Notes under the pieces: generated by a model
Database searches by the model: none
Told to the model about the DNA's origin: nothing
The model's input: only the letters and a program-made list of their open reading frames with translations
In this document: positions 1 to 9,592 of the stretch, in pieces
Layout of the letters: every line of letters begins with the position of its first letter
How positions within the stretch are numbered: position 1 is the stretch's first letter
Program-made: the position numbers and the translations under genes
DNA from: Paraburkholderia graminis C4D1M
GTDB taxonomy: Bacteria; Pseudomonadota; Gammaproteobacteria; Burkholderiales; Burkholderiaceae
Reading direction: 5' to 3'
Assembly (NCBI RefSeq): GCF_000172415.1
Contig: NZ_ABLD01000005.1
Span: 310,001 to 374,000 of the forward strand
Length of the DNA: 64,000 nt

Positions 1-916
1 TGATGCGCTTGACCGCATCGACGATGGCCACGTGCGGCGCGCACTCCTCATGCGCGATTGGTGCGACCAGCGTGTGAATGCGCAGCGGATAGAGCGGCAG
101 TCGCAAGCCGAGGCGCTCGAGCAGCGCGAGACTGCCTTGGCCGGCAGCAACCACAACGGCGTCCGCGTGAATCACGTCGACTTCGCGCGAACGGGAAGTT
201 TCGCCTGGCCGCGACGCAAGTTCGACCGCCGCGCGCTGGCCGTCGAGGCGGATCGACGAGACCTCGCAGCCGAGCATGAACTGCACGCCGCCCTGGTTGT
301 CGAGCGTCTGCTTGATGAGCTTGGTGAAGAGCGGACAATTGGCGGTTCGTTCGTGATCGAACACCACGCCGCCCGCGAATTCCGGCTCGGTGCGCACCGA
401 ATGCTCGTAGGCCGCGCATTCCGCGGGAGTGAGCACACGATGCGGCACGTGGTGCAGCGCCAGCAGACCGAGCGCGGGCTGCAACTGCTGCCACTCCTGC
501 GCGGAACGCACCAGATAGAGCAGGCCGCTTGCCTGTTCGAACTCGTAGCCAAAGCGCGCTTCCATGTCCGCCATCGCCTCGCGCGAGGACTCGATGAGCG
601 GCCGCAGCATCTCGTACTGATGACCGAACTCGTCCGGCTCCTGCAACGCGGCGAGCTTCTTCACGAACTGGCGCGCCGGGCCGCTGAAGCCGGGCTTGCT
701 GATCACGCCGTTTTTCGCGTTCTGCCGGCTTGCCATGAAGGTCGGGCCGAACCAGACATCGAGCGGCGTCGGCAGGACCGTGCCGCCGTGACCATAGGTG
801 GCGCCCTGCGCGACGGTGGCGTGGCGCTCCACGACGCATACCCGGTGGCCGGCCGCGCGTAGCTGATAAGCGGTGGCGACGCCAGCAATCCCGCCGCCAA
901 TGACGATGACATCCAT
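1..916 (-). CDS. D-amino acid dehydrogenase-like FAD oxidoreductase (3' end outside window)
   Basis: The reading frame is open from an ATG at 916 to the window edge (305 codons visible), so the C-terminus is missing. The protein starts MDVIVIGGGIAGVATAYQL, a dinucleotide-binding GxGxxG motif at residues 7-12 followed by an acidic residue after the second strand (VVERHA), as in DAO/GlpO flavoproteins. The following TYGHGGTVLPT and GPTFMASRQN stretches resemble the small DadA-type D-amino acid dehydrogenases, which oxidise D-amino acids to 2-oxo acids at the inner membrane and pass electrons to quinone. The substrate cannot be read from the sequence. It is transcribed divergently from purL. A related sarcosine or glycine oxidase type is possible. 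Confidence 0.75.
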   Translation of the reverse strand, partial: MDVIVIGGGIAGVATAYQLRAAGHRVCVVERHATVAQGATYGHGGTVLPTPLDVWFGPTFMASRQNAKNGVISKPGFSGPARQFVKKLAALQEPDEFGHQYEMLRPLIESSREAMADMEARFGYEFEQASGLLYLVRSAQEWQQLQPALGLLALHHVPHRVLTPAECAAYEHSVRTEPEFAGGVVFDHERTANCPLFTKLIKQTLDNQGGVQFMLGCEVSSIRLDGQRAAVELASRPGETSRSREVDVIHADAVVVAAGQGSLALLERLGLRLPLYPLRIHTLVAPIAHEECAPHVAIVDAVKRI

Positions 917-1184
917 TGTTCTGATTCGATTTGCCGAGGCGAGGCGCCGAGGCGTGACATGCGGCGCGGCCGCACCTCGCGCGCAGCCAAGACTTCCGGA
1001 ACGAAGTCCGGCGCGGCTCGCGACGTGAGGCCGGCGCAAGGCCACGCCTTGCTCGCACCGATCTGATGAAAGGGCGAATGATAGCAGTCAACGACCGCGC
1101 GCGGCGCGCCGGAGCATGGCCGAGAGCGCCTCGCGGAGCGCGGGCGAGCCCACGTCGCAGGCCGCTGGAAGCCCGTTCCCGGGG

Positions 1185-1190
1185 TATAAT
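1185..1190 (+). promoter_or_regulatory. Candidate -10 element for purL
   Basis: A perfect TATAAT lies 77 bp upstream of the purL start, flanked by a short CCGGG/CCCGG inverted repeat. The expected -35 window (about 1162-1167, CCGCTG) matches the consensus poorly, so the promoter may need an activator. The remainder of the 350-bp gap 917-1266 between the divergent genes shows nothing else I recognise, including no purine riboswitch-like fold. Confidence 0.4.
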
Positions 1191-1266
1191 CCCGGACTTC
1201 CTTTCCGCCTCATGTCGCCATCACGCGCGACTCTTCGGCATCATTGAGCGACGCAACGTCAAGTCC

Positions 1267-4200
1267 ATGGCCCACTTCTCGTGTTTCCCCGGCGCTTCGG
1301 CCCTTTCCGATTTCCGTCAAACCCGCCTGCTCGAAACGCTCACGCGCATCGACCCGAACATCACGGGCGTGCGCGGACAATACCTGCACTTCGTCAACGC
1401 GCACGCTCCGCTTTCCGCTGAAGACAACGCGAAAGTCGAGGCGCTGATGCACTACGGCCATCCGCTCGAAGAAGTCAAAGAGCGCGGCGCCGCAGAGACG
1501 TTCCTCGTCGTGCCGCGCTTCGGCACGGTGTCGCCGTGGGCGAGCAAGGCAACGGACATCGCGCATCTGTGCGGGCTTACGCAGGTGCGCCGCATCGAGC
1601 GCGGCGTCGAGTACACGGTCACGCTGAAAAGCGGGCTGCTCGGCGGCAAGAAGGCGCTCTCCGACGAAGCCCGTGAGGCCGTCGCCGCCGCGTTGCACGA
1701 CCGTATGACCGAGAGCGTCGCGCCGTCGCGCGATTACGCGCTGCATCTGTTCGACGAACTGCCGGCCAGGCCGCTGCAAACCGTCGACGTGCTGGGCCAG
1801 GGCCGCGGCGCGCTGGAAACCGCGAACACGGAACTGGGCCTCGCGCTCGCCGACGACGAAATCGACTACCTGGTCGACGCCTTCACGAAACTCGGCCGCA
1901 ATCCGACCGACGTCGAACTGATGATGTTCGCGCAGGCCAACAGCGAGCACTGCCGTCACAAGATTTTCAACGCGGAATGGACCATCGACGGCGAGAAGCA
2001 GGACATCTCGCTCTTCAACATGATCCGCAATACCGAGAAGCTCAATCCGCAAGGCACGATCGTCGCGTATTCGGACAACTCGGCGATCATGGCGGGCGGC
2101 ATGGCCGAGCGCTGGTTCCCGCGCACGCAGGAGCAGCTCGGCGAGAACGAATTGCCCGAGCACTATCGCCGCAGCGTCGAACTCACGCACACGCTGATGA
2201 AGGTCGAAACGCACAATCACCCGACCGCGATTTCGCCGTTCCCCGGCGCCGCAACCGGCGCGGGCGGCGAGATCCGCGACGAAGGCGCGACGGGCCGCGG
2301 CGCGCGTCCGAAGGCCGGCCTCGCGGGCTTCACGGTGTCGAACCTGGAATTGCCCGACGCCGTCGAGGCATGGGAAAACGCGCGCGACGTCGCCGAGCCG
2401 CTCGCGCATCGCAATCCGAACAATAAGTACGAAGCGTATGGCCGGCCGGACCGTATCGCTTCGCCGCTGCAAATCATGATCGATGGGCCGCTCGGCGGCG
2501 CCGCGTTCAACAACGAATTCGGCCGGCCGAACCTGGGCGGCTATTTCCGTGCTTACGAGCAGAATGTGGCGGGCCTCGTGCGCGGTTATCACAAGCCGAT
2601 CATGATCGCGGGCGGCATCGGCAATATCTCGGATCAGCACACGCACAAGCACGACTTGCCGGAAGGCTCACTGTTGATTCAGATCGGCGGCCCCGGCATG
2701 CGCATCGGCATGGGCGGCGGCGCGGCGAGTTCGATGGCGACGGGCACGAACACAGCCGAACTCGACTTCGACTCGGTTCAGCGCGGCAACCCGGAAATCG
2801 AGCGGCGTGCGCAGGAAGTCATCAACGCGTGCTGGCAACTCGGCGACAAGAATCCGATTCTGAGCATTCACGACGTGGGCGCGGGCGGTTTGTCGAACGC
2901 GTTTCCGGAAGTGGTCGACGGAGCAGGCAAGGGCGCGCTGTTCGATCTGCGCAAGATTCAGCTCGAGGAAAGCGGTTTGTCGCCGCGCGAAATCTGGTCG
3001 AACGAGGCGCAAGAGCGTTATGTGCTGGCCATTGCGCCGGCCGATTTGCCGGCGTTCCAGGCCATGTGCGAGCGTGAGCGCTGTCCGTTCGCCGTGATCG
3101 GCACGGCCACGGCCGAGCGTCAACTGAAGCTGATCGATCCGGAACTGAAGGACGACAACGCGCATCAACCGGTCGACATGCCGATGGAAGTGCTGCTCGG
3201 CAAGGCGCCGCGCATGCATCGCGACGTCAAGCGCCTCGAGTCCAAACTGCAAGCGGTGGATGTGACCGGCATCGCGCTCTCCGAAGTCGCGGTCAGCGTG
3301 CTGCGTCATCCGACGGTCGCGAGCAAGTCATTCCTCATCACCATCGGCGACCGTTCGGTGGGTGGCACGACCGCGCGCGACCAGATGGTCGGCCCCTGGC
3401 AGGTGCCGGTCGCGGACGTCGCGATCACGACGATGGACTACGCGGGCTTCCGCGGCGAAGCCATGACAATGGCCGAGCGTACGCCGCTCGCCGTCATCAA
3501 CGCGCCGGCGTCGGGCCGCATGGCGGTTGGCGAGGCGATCACGAATATCGCAGCGGCGCCGATTGCGTCGCTCGACAAGCTGAAGCTGTCGGCGAACTGG
3601 ATGGCCGCGTGCGGCGCGCCGGGCGAAGACGCGGCGCTCTACGACACGGTGAAGGCGATCGGCATGGAATTGTGCCCGGCGCTCGGCATCAGCATTCCGG
3701 TCGGCAAAGACTCGCTGTCCATGCGCACGAAATGGGAAGACCGTGGCGTCGCGAAGGAAGTGGTCGCGCCGGTGTCGCTCATCATTTCGGCCTTTGCGTC
3801 CGTCGAAGACGTGCGCCGGCATCTCACGCCGCAACTGCGTCGCGCGAGCGGTGCGGACGGCGTGGGCGACTCGGTGCTGATCGCGATCGACCTCGGCCGC
3901 GGCAAGCATCGGCTGGGCGGCAGTATCCTCGCGCAGGTCACGCAGCAGATCGGCGACACGGTGCCGGACGTCGACGAGCCCGAAGACATCAAGCGCTTCT
4001 TCAACGCGATCCAGTCGCTGAACAGCGACGGCAAGCTGCTCGCTTACCACGACCGCTCCGACGGCGGCCTGTGGGCGACGGTCTGCGAAATGGCGTTCGC
4101 GGGCCACGTCGGCGTGTCGCTGAACGTCGACATGCTGGTGCTCGACCCGCATCACGAGTCCGATTACGGCGACGCCAAAGACTGGGCGAAGCAGACGAGC

Positions 4201-5361
4201 GGCCGCCGCGAAGACCGCACGATCCGCGCGCTTTTCAACGAAGAACTCGGCGCCGTGGTGCAGGTGCGCGCAGCCGACCGCGACGTGGTGCTCGCCGCGT
4301 TGCGCGAACATGGCCTCGCGGCCTGCTCACATGTGATCGGCAAGATCAACGACCGCGACGTCATCGAAATTTATCGCGATGCGAAGAAGGTCTACGAAGC
4401 GCCTCGCGTCGAACTGCATCGCGCGTGGAGCGAGGTGAGCTGGCGCATTTCGCGTCTGCGCGACAACCCGGCTTGTGCGGACGCCGAATACGACACGTTG
4501 CTCGACGCCGCCGATCCGGGCATCACGCCGGTGCTGACGTTCGATCCCGCCGAAGACGTCGCCGCGCCGTACGTCGGCAAGAGCGCGCGTCCGCGTGTGG
4601 CGATCCTGCGCGAGCAGGGCGTGAACTCGCACCTGGAAACGGCTTATGCGTTCGACCGCGCCGGTTTCGACGCGCACGACGTGCACATGAGCGATCTGCT
4701 CGCGGGACGTGCGAACCTCGCTGACTTTGCCGGCGCGGTTGCGTGCGGCGGCTTCTCGTACGGCGACACGCTCGGCGCGGGCGAAGGCTGGGCGAAGGCG
4801 ATCCGCTTCAACGCGCAACTCGCCGACATGTTCGCGGCGTTCTTCGGCCGCGCGGACACCTTCGCGCTCGGCATCTGCAACGGCTGCCAGATGATGAGCA
4901 GCCTCGCGTCGATGATCCCGGGCGCCGAAGCCTGGCCGAAGTTCACGCGCAACAAGTCGGAGAAATTCGAAGCGCGCTTTTCGCTCGTGCAGGTCGAGGC
5001 TTCGCCGTCGATTTTCTTCGCCGGCATGGAAGGCTCGCGCATTCCGGTCGCGGTCGCGCACGGCGAGGGTTACGCGGACTTCTCGCAGCAGGGCGATGCG
5101 TCGAAGGTCGCGGTGGCAATGCGCTATATCGATCACCGCGGTCAGGCGACCGAGCAGTATCCGTTCAACCCGAACGGTTCGCCGGACGGCATCACGTCGG
5201 TCACGACGCCGGACGGCCGCTTCACGGTACTGATGCCGCACACCGAGCGCGTGCACCGCGCGGTGCAGATGAGCTGGCATCCGGAAGGCTGGGGCGAGGG
5301 CGCCACCGACGCAAGCCCGTGGCTGCGCGTGTTCCAGAACGCACGGCGCTGGTTGGGCTGA
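1267..5361 (+). CDS. purL: Phosphoribosylformylglycinamidine synthase (single-chain)
   Basis: PurL (FGAM synthase) converts FGAR, glutamine and ATP to FGAM in the fourth step of purine biosynthesis in the cytoplasm. The ATG at 1267 gives [16 protein letters not shown], typical for this family; the frame is open 201 bp further upstream, but that extension looks non-coding. The product is 1364 residues, the usual length of the long single-chain form. Landmarks: [10 protein letters not shown] near residue 226 in the synthase domain, the [20 protein letters not shown] nucleotide-binding segment near 317, and a C-terminal glutamine amidotransferase domain. In that domain GICNGCQ places the nucleophilic Cys near 1204, and SWHPEGWGE holds the His/Glu partners. 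It is monocistronic, with a strong hairpin just downstream. Confidence 0.97.
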   Translation: MAHFSCFPGASALSDFRQTRLLETLTRIDPNITGVRGQYLHFVNAHAPLSAEDNAKVEALMHYGHPLEEVKERGAAETFLVVPRFGTVSPWASKATDIAHLCGLTQVRRIERGVEYTVTLKSGLLGGKKALSDEAREAVAAALHDRMTESVAPSRDYALHLFDELPARPLQTVDVLGQGRGALETANTELGLALADDEIDYLVDAFTKLGRNPTDVELMMFAQANSEHCRHKIFNAEWTIDGEKQDISLFNMIRNTEKLNPQGTIVAYSDNSAIMAGGMAERWFPRTQEQLGENELPEHYRRSVELTHTLMKVETHNHPTAISPFPGAATGAGGEIRDEGATGRGARPKAGLAGFTVSNLELPDAVEAWENARDVAEPLAHRNPNNKYEAYGRPDRIASPLQIMIDGPLGGAAFNNEFGRPNLGGYFRAYEQNVAGLVRGYHKPIMIAGGIGNISDQHTHKHDLPEGSLLIQIGGPGMRIGMGGGAASSMATGTNTAELDFDSVQRGNPEIERRAQEVINACWQLGDKNPILSIHDVGAGGLSNAFPEVVDGAGKGALFDLRKIQLEESGLSPREIWSNEAQERYVLAIAPADLPAFQAMCERERCPFAVIGTATAERQLKLIDPELKDDNAHQPVDMPMEVLLGKAPRMHRDVKRLESKLQAVDVTGIALSEVAVSVLRHPTVASKSFLITIGDRSVGGTTARDQMVGPWQVPVADVAITTMDYAGFRGEAMTMAERTPLAVINAPASGRMAVGEAITNIAAAPIASLDKLKLSANWMAACGAPGEDAALYDTVKAIGMELCPALGISIPVGKDSLSMRTKWEDRGVAKEVVAPVSLIISAFASVEDVRRHLTPQLRRASGADGVGDSVLIAIDLGRGKHRLGGSILAQVTQQIGDTVPDVDEPEDIKRFFNAIQSLNSDGKLLAYHDRSDGGLWATVCEMAFAGHVGVSLNVDMLVLDPHHESDYGDAKDWAKQTSGRREDRTIRALFNEELGAVVQVRAADRDVVLAALREHGLAACSHVIGKINDRDVIEIYRDAKKVYEAPRVELHRAWSEVSWRISRLRDNPACADAEYDTLLDAADPGITPVLTFDPAEDVAAPYVGKSARPRVAILREQGVNSHLETAYAFDRAGFDAHDVHMSDLLAGRANLADFAGAVACGGFSYGDTLGAGEGWAKAIRFNAQLADMFAAFFGRADTFALGICNGCQMMSSLASMIPGAEAWPKFTRNKSEKFEARFSLVQVEASPSIFFAGMEGSRIPVAVAHGEGYADFSQQGDASKVAVAMRYIDHRGQATEQYPFNPNGSPDGITSVTTPDGRFTVLMPHTERVHRAVQMSWHPEGWGEGATDASPWLRVFQNARRWLG

Positions 5362-5390
5362 TCGCGTGGAGCGTAGCCGGTAGAGCCGTA

Positions 5391-5425
5391 GAACAGGCTG
5401 CCGCGTCTTTCGCGGCAGCCTGTTC
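5391..5425 (+). terminator. Long hairpin after purL without a U tract
   Basis: GAACAGGCTGCCGCG at 5391-5405 is perfectly complementary to 5411-5425, with a TCTTT loop. This gives a 15-bp GC-rich stem 29 bp after the purL stop. No T run follows on either strand, so this is either a terminator acting without the classical U tract or an mRNA 3'-end stabiliser. Confidence 0.5.
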
Positions 5426-5484
5426 CGCTGCGCCGAGGCGCAGGTCGCGGTCCTAGCCCTCGCGGTCGCTTCGCTCCACTTCTC

Positions 5485-5659
5485 TTCGTACCCGCTCGGG
5501 TACGAAACACCTCATTTCTCCCGCTTTTCACCGATTTCGTACCCGCTCGGGTACGAAACACCCGGTTTCACCCCATTTTGGCCCGCTTCGTATCCGCTCG
5601 GGTACGAAAACGGCTTTGCACCGCTGCGCTATGCCATAATGTTCCCGAGCGGATACGGA
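5485..5659 (+). promoter_or_regulatory. Four-copy palindromic operator array of hipBA, 51-bp period
   Basis: Three 22-bp inverted repeats TTCGTACCC-GCTC-GGGTACGAA lie at 5485-5506, 5536-5557 and 5587-5608; the third has TATCC instead of TACCC. A fourth, degenerate copy in the opposite orientation occupies 5638-5659 (centre GAGC, right arm GGATACGGA). Starts are exactly 51 bp apart each time, about five helical turns, so all four face the same side of the DNA. The array ends next to a possible -10 (CATAAT, 5635-5640) and just before the hipB ribosome site. The TATCC/GGGTA core recalls the TATCC-N8-GGATA boxes bound by E. coli HipB. Cooperative HipB(A) autorepression is inferred. Confidence 0.8.
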
Positions 5660-5677
5660 CGGCGAAGGGAGTCGAAA

Positions 5678-5965
5678 GTGCGGGAATCCGGAGTGTTGAT
5701 TACTGACATTGCGCAGTTGGGCGAACTGGCGCGAGCATCGCGGCTCGCGCAAGGGCTCACGCGAGACGACGTCGCGCTTGCCACCGGCCTGTCGCCCAAA
5801 TTCATCAGCCACATCGAGGCGGGCAAGACGACGGCGCAGATCGGCAAGGTATTGCATCTGCTTGGCGAACTCGGCATAACACTGCGCGCCGAGACCCCCG
5901 TCGATCTTCCTGCGGCCGCGGCCGCAGGTGCACCTCGTCGCCGGCGGAGCAATCGTGGCGGCTAG
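5678..5965 (+). CDS. hipB: HipB-like antitoxin, XRE-family helix-turn-helix
   Basis: The 95-residue protein carries a Cro/C1-type HTH: LGELARASRLAQGLTRDDVALATGLSPKFISHIEAGK at about residues 12-48, followed by a short LHLLGELGITLRA strand and a basic Ala/Arg-rich tail. It is expected to neutralise HipA and repress its own promoter through the array just upstream. The GTG at 5678 is chosen because AAGGGAG (5665-5671) lies at proper spacing. An ATG at 5639 is in frame but falls inside the fourth operator and lacks a ribosome site. The gene overlaps hipA by 11 bp, which implies translational coupling. Confidence 0.85.
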   Translation: MRESGVLITDIAQLGELARASRLAQGLTRDDVALATGLSPKFISHIEAGKTTAQIGKVLHLLGELGITLRAETPVDLPAAAAAGAPRRRRSNRGG

Positions 5966-7247
5966 AACACTCGTCGCATACGCTAACCGCCGGCGCGTCG
6001 GCACCGTGAGCGATGAAAACGGCGTCTGGTCGTTCACCTACGACGAGGAATGGCTCGGCTACGGCGACGCGTTCGCGCTGTCGCCCGCTTTCGCGTTCCA
6101 GTCCGCGTCTTTTGTGGATGGCTCGAGCGAGAGGCCGGTTCAATGGTTCTTCGACAATCTGTTGCCCGAAGAAGAAATGCGAGCGGCGCTTGCTCGCGAA
6201 GCCACAGTCGATGCAAACGATGCCTGGGGTCTGCTCGCCTACTACGGCCGGGAATCGGCAGGCGCGCTGACTCTGCTCGCGGAAGGCGAGCGCGAGGCTT
6301 CGGGCGGTTTGCAACCGTTGTCGTACGCCAATCTCGACGCGCGCATTCGCGCCATGCCCGAACGCGCGCTGACCGCCACCGCACCCAAGCGCATGTCGGC
6401 GGCTGGCGCGCAGCAGAAACTTCTTTTAACGTTAAGGGGCAATGCACCGGAGTACGAGCTTCTCGAGCCGCTAGGCAGCGAGCCGTCCATGCATTTGCTG
6501 AAGCCCGACATGCGAAGCACCGGCTATCCGCATTCGGCAATCAACGAATTTTTCTGCATGCGACTGGCGCAGGCGATGGGTCTGCCGGTGCCGCCCACGC
6601 ATTTTCTGCGCGTGCCGTCGGCGTGTTATGTGATCGACCGCTTCGATCGCGACATCTCCAGCGAGCCGGTTCGGCGCCTGCACACGATCGACGCGATGCA
6701 GCTGCTGAACTACGACCGCAGCTTCAAATACCGGAACGCGAACGCGCAGGTATTGAGCGATGCCATCGAGATAACCAGCACGCGAGCCGTCGCGCGGCTG
6801 CATCTGTTCCGTTGGGCCATCTTCAATGTGCTTATCGGCAATGCGGACTCGCATCTCAAGAACGTGTCGTTTTTCGCGACTTTCCGGGGCTACATGCTCG
6901 CGCCGTTCTATGACCTGGTGAGCACAGTCGTCTATCACACGCCGACTTACCAGCCGCACAATCAGGACCGCTGGCCCGACTGCGATCTGACCATGCCGGT
7001 CGGTCAGGCCACGCGTTTCGCCGACATCTCCAGGAAGAACATGCTCGAGTTCGGGCAAGCACTGCGCCTTCCTTTGAAAGGCTGCGAGAAATTGCTGGAC
7101 GAAATGCTGGCACTGGCCGACGCGAAAGTCGCGAACACGCGGCGGGCCGTCGACGAAATCGCGCAGCCGAATGCCGGCGAAGTCCGCCTGCTCGATTCGA
7201 TCGTTGCAATGCCGCTTGCTGAAATGAGCCGTGCGCTGCGCAAATAA
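5955..7247 (+). CDS. hipA: HipA-family serine/threonine kinase toxin
   Basis: HipA kinases phosphorylate glutamyl-tRNA synthetase or related targets and cause growth arrest or persistence when not held by HipB. The product is about 430 residues from a GTG at 5955; an in-frame ATG at 5928 lies deeper inside hipB. It shows the HipA N-terminal couple domain (VAYANRRRVGTVS and FFDNLLPEEEMR, the latter a family signature) and the kinase-like C-terminal domain. HLLKPDM provides the ATP-binding lysine region, FNVLIGNADSHLKN near residue 294 the catalytic Asp/Asn loop, and LAPFYDLVST near 317 the metal-binding Asp. All key residues appear present, so the toxin is likely active. The true cellular target is unknown. 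Confidence 0.9.
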   Translation: MAARTLVAYANRRRVGTVSDENGVWSFTYDEEWLGYGDAFALSPAFAFQSASFVDGSSERPVQWFFDNLLPEEEMRAALAREATVDANDAWGLLAYYGRESAGALTLLAEGEREASGGLQPLSYANLDARIRAMPERALTATAPKRMSAAGAQQKLLLTLRGNAPEYELLEPLGSEPSMHLLKPDMRSTGYPHSAINEFFCMRLAQAMGLPVPPTHFLRVPSACYVIDRFDRDISSEPVRRLHTIDAMQLLNYDRSFKYRNANAQVLSDAIEITSTRAVARLHLFRWAIFNVLIGNADSHLKNVSFFATFRGYMLAPFYDLVSTVVYHTPTYQPHNQDRWPDCDLTMPVGQATRFADISRKNMLEFGQALRLPLKGCEKLLDEMLALADAKVANTRRAVDEIAQPNAGEVRLLDSIVAMPLAEMSRALRK

Positions 7248-7279
7248 AAAGCCCCGTTCAGTCATCGACTGAACGGGGC
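7246..7279 (-). terminator. Rho-independent terminator of the parvulin gene
   Basis: GCCCCGTTCAGT (7251-7262) pairs perfectly with ACTGAACGGGGC (7268-7279) across a 5-nt loop. Read on the minus strand the stem is followed by TTTTT (7250-7246), a classical intrinsic terminator for the leftward gene. The T run lies inside or next to the hipA stop codon. On the plus strand there is no U tract, so hipA termination would be less efficient. Confidence 0.85.
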
Positions 7280-7302
7280 CATGAAGCGAACCGGCTTGCC
7301 GC

Positions 7303-8082
7303 TTACTGGATCTTCGCGTTCTTGCGCAGACCTTCTTCGAACGCCTGCAGCTTTTCCTGCTGAATCTGCTGCACGATCTGCGGGCGCACCTGTTCCAGCG
7401 GCGGCGGCGTGATGCTGCGCACGTCGTCCACGCGGATGATGTGCCAGCCGAATTGCGTATGCACCGGCGTCTCGCTCATCTGGCCTTTCTGCAGATGCGT
7501 GGCCGCGTCCGCGAACTCGGGCACGTAGGCTTTCGGATCGGACCAGTCGAGGTCGCCGCCGTTCTTGCCCGAACCGGGGTCCTTCGAATATTGCTTGGCG
7601 AGATCTTCGAAGCTCGCGCCGCCCTTGATCTTCGCGATCAGGTCCTTCGCCTGCTGTTCGTTGTCGACGAGGATGTGATGCAGGTGATACTCCTTGCCGC
7701 CCGCGTCCTTGATGAGCGCGTTATAGCGAGCGGTGACTTCCGCGTCGCTCGGCGTGTTCTTCTTCACGAAGTCTTCGATCAGCGCGCGCAGCACGACGGT
7801 TTGCTGTGCGACGGCGATTTGCGCCTTGATGTCCGGCCGATTCGGCAGCCCGCGGCGCAGCGCTTCCTGCATCAGAATCTCGCGATTCACGAGCTCTTCG
7901 CGCACTGCCATTTGCAACTGCGGCGTGTTTTGCTGGCCTTGATGAACCAGTTGATCGATCAGCGCGTCGGCGCGCGCTTTCGGAATCGGCGTGCCGTTCA
8001 CCACGGCGATGTTCTGTGCGAATGCAGGTGCGGCCGCAAACGCAGCCAGCAATACCCAAAGGCGGGTTTTCTTCAAGGTCAT
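7303..8082 (-). CDS. Periplasmic peptidyl-prolyl cis-trans isomerase, parvulin type
   Basis: The 259-residue protein has a clear Sec signal peptide (MTLKKTRLWVLLAAFAAAPAFA, cleavage after AFA), then a SurA/PrsA-like N-terminal helical region. A rotamase domain follows at about residues 130-230, with YHLHHILV, GGASFEDLAKQYSKDPGSG and GGDLDW. The HTQFGWHIIRVDDV motif at its end is the family's conserved histidine strand. It is expected to assist folding of exported and outer-membrane proteins in the periplasm. It is the last gene of a leftward group with bolA and yciB (11-bp gap to bolA), and a strong terminator follows. Confidence 0.92.
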   Translation of the reverse strand: MTLKKTRLWVLLAAFAAAPAFAQNIAVVNGTPIPKARADALIDQLVHQGQQNTPQLQMAVREELVNREILMQEALRRGLPNRPDIKAQIAVAQQTVVLRALIEDFVKKNTPSDAEVTARYNALIKDAGGKEYHLHHILVDNEQQAKDLIAKIKGGASFEDLAKQYSKDPGSGKNGGDLDWSDPKAYVPEFADAATHLQKGQMSETPVHTQFGWHIIRVDDVRSITPPPLEQVRPQIVQQIQQEKLQAFEEGLRKNAKIQ

Positions 8083-8093
8083 CGGAAGGTTTC

Positions 8094-8405
8094 CTAGCGG
8101 GGCAACAAAGCGAATTCTTCGGGCGTGTAAGCCGTGATGGCAAGGGCATGAATGCCGCGCTGCATGGCGTCGGCCAGCGCATCATACACCATGCGATGCC
8201 GCGCCACGCGGGGCTTCCCGGCGAACGCGGCGGCCACGATCGTGACGCTGAAATGACCGCCGGCAGAGGCTCCGGCGTGGCCTGCGTGCTGCGCGCTGTC
8301 GTCGGTGATCTGGATCGACGCGATGGGCGCGAGCGCAGCCGTGAGACGCGCCTCGATCAGCGCGGCGCGCTCGGCGGTGGTGGCGTGCATGAACACGTCG
8401 CTCAT
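8094..8405 (-). CDS. BolA family protein
   Basis: The 103-residue protein matches BolA: an N-terminal helix IEARLTAAL, a central DDSAQHAGHAGA segment, then HFSVTIVAAAFAGKPRVARHRMVYDAL and the C-terminal GIHALAITAYTPEE. The conserved HxxH-type and RHRxVY features fit proteins that bind monothiol glutaredoxins and Fe-S clusters, or act as DNA-binding stress factors. The gene lies 1 bp after the yciB stop and 11 bp before the parvulin gene. This yciB-bolA-ppiC order is common in Burkholderiales as I recall it. Confidence 0.9.
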   Translation of the reverse strand: MSDVFMHATTAERAALIEARLTAALAPIASIQITDDSAQHAGHAGASAGGHFSVTIVAAAFAGKPRVARHRMVYDALADAMQRGIHALAITAYTPEEFALLPR

Positions 8406-8406
8406 G

Positions 8407-8937
8407 TCATTCCTCCTTCATGTACTTCGACAGCCACAAGCTTTGCCCGACGATAAACACCACCAGACAGCCGGTCGCGCCGAACAGTTTGAAATTGACC
8501 CATTGGTCGGTCGTGTAGTTGTACGCGACGAACAGATTGAGCAGCCCGAGCAGCACGAAAAAGATCGCCCAGATGACATTCAGCTTGCCCCAGATCGCGT
8601 GCGGCAGCGTGATCTGCTTGCCCATCATCGCTTCGATCAGGTTCTTGTTGAAGGCCAGTTGCGAGACGATCAGCACGACGGAGAAAGCCCAGTACAGCAC
8701 GGTCGGCTTCCACTTGATGAAGGTGTCGTTATGCAGCACGAGCGTCGCGCCGCCGAACACGGTGACGACGCCGAGGCTCACCCACAGCATCGGGTCCACC
8801 TTGCGATGGCGGAAGGCCACCCACGCGATCTGCACCAGCGTGGCGACGATCGCCACTGCCGTCGCCGTGAAGATGCCCCACACCTTGAAGGCGACGAAGA
8901 ACAGGATGATCGGGAACAGATCGAACAGAAATTTCAT
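8407..8937 (-). CDS. yciB: Inner-membrane septation protein YciB
   Basis: The 176-residue polytopic membrane protein starts [28 protein letters not shown], the canonical YciB (IspZ, intracellular septation protein A) N-terminus. It has about five transmembrane segments, with the family motifs [22 protein letters not shown] and a [16 protein letters not shown] loop. YciB interacts with cell elongation and division proteins and affects envelope integrity. The ATG at 8937 is used because the longer frame to 9075 encodes unrelated Arg/Pro-rich sequence. It is the first gene of the leftward yciB-bolA-ppiC group. Confidence 0.93.
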   Translation of the reverse strand: MKFLFDLFPIILFFVAFKVWGIFTATAVAIVATLVQIAWVAFRHRKVDPMLWVSLGVVTVFGGATLVLHNDTFIKWKPTVLYWAFSVVLIVSQLAFNKNLIEAMMGKQITLPHAIWGKLNVIWAIFFVLLGLLNLFVAYNYTTDQWVNFKLFGATGCLVVFIVGQSLWLSKYMKEE

Positions 8938-9108
8938 GTGTGGACGGGGAATTCGGAGAGTGGGTCGGAGAGGCAGGGGCGCCGTGATCCGCCAACTGGC
9001 TGGCTGCGCCGGGCGCTCAGCTTCAGCATCACGACCGACGGCGCCTGGCGGACCGTGCAAGCGGCCGCCAACCACTCGTCGTGTCCCGCCATCAGCGCAC
9101 GCGCTGCG

Positions 9109-9531
9109 TTACTTGGGCTCGAATTGTAACGCAGCCGAATTGATGCAGTAGCGAAGACCGGTCGGCGCGGGGCCGTCCTCGAACACGTGGCCGAGATGCG
9201 CGCCGCAGTTCTTGCATTGCACCTCGATGCGCAGCATGCCGTGCGAGCGGTCGGTCTTCTCCGCGATCACTTCGCCGTTGATCGGCTTGAAGTAGCTCGG
9301 CCAGCCGCAGCCGGCGTCGAACTTGGTATCCGATTCGAACAGCGGCGTGCCGCAACAGACGCAGTCGTAGATGCCGCGATCCCAGTGATCGTGATAGCGG
9401 CCGGTGAAGGGACGCTCGGTGGCCGCGTGCCGCGTCACCTGATATTCGATGTCGGAAAGCTGCTTGCGCCACTCGGCGTCGTCTTTCTGCACGGCCGGGG
9501 CGTCGTGCTTGAGGTCGTCGGGATTGTTCAT
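9109..9531 (-). CDS. msrB: Peptide-methionine (R)-S-oxide reductase
   Basis: MsrB reduces the R epimer of methionine sulfoxide in proteins using thioredoxin. The 140-residue protein has the four zinc-binding cysteines as two CxxC pairs ([11 protein letters not shown] and [12 protein letters not shown]). The signature [11 protein letters not shown] and the catalytic RYCINSAAL near residue 130 are also present. No signal peptide is seen, so it acts in the cytoplasm. It starts upstream of yciB on the same strand with a 171-bp gap. It lies 61 bp downstream of selO, the next gene upstream on that strand, and both are linked to redox stress. Confidence 0.96.
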   Translation of the reverse strand: MNNPDDLKHDAPAVQKDDAEWRKQLSDIEYQVTRHAATERPFTGRYHDHWDRGIYDCVCCGTPLFESDTKFDAGCGWPSYFKPINGEVIAEKTDRSHGMLRIEVQCKNCGAHLGHVFEDGPAPTGLRYCINSAALQFEPK

Positions 9532-9592
9532 GGTCGGTTCCTCTCTCGGGCTTGGGTGGGAGCGCGGTTCGCGCGATGCGGCGTCGCGCGCG

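Noticed and set aside
917..1266. Purine riboswitch before purL
   Set aside because: No conserved three-way-junction pattern; only a -10-like element is visible.
1210..2652. 480-codon minus-strand frame
   Set aside because: Antisense to purL, no domain features.
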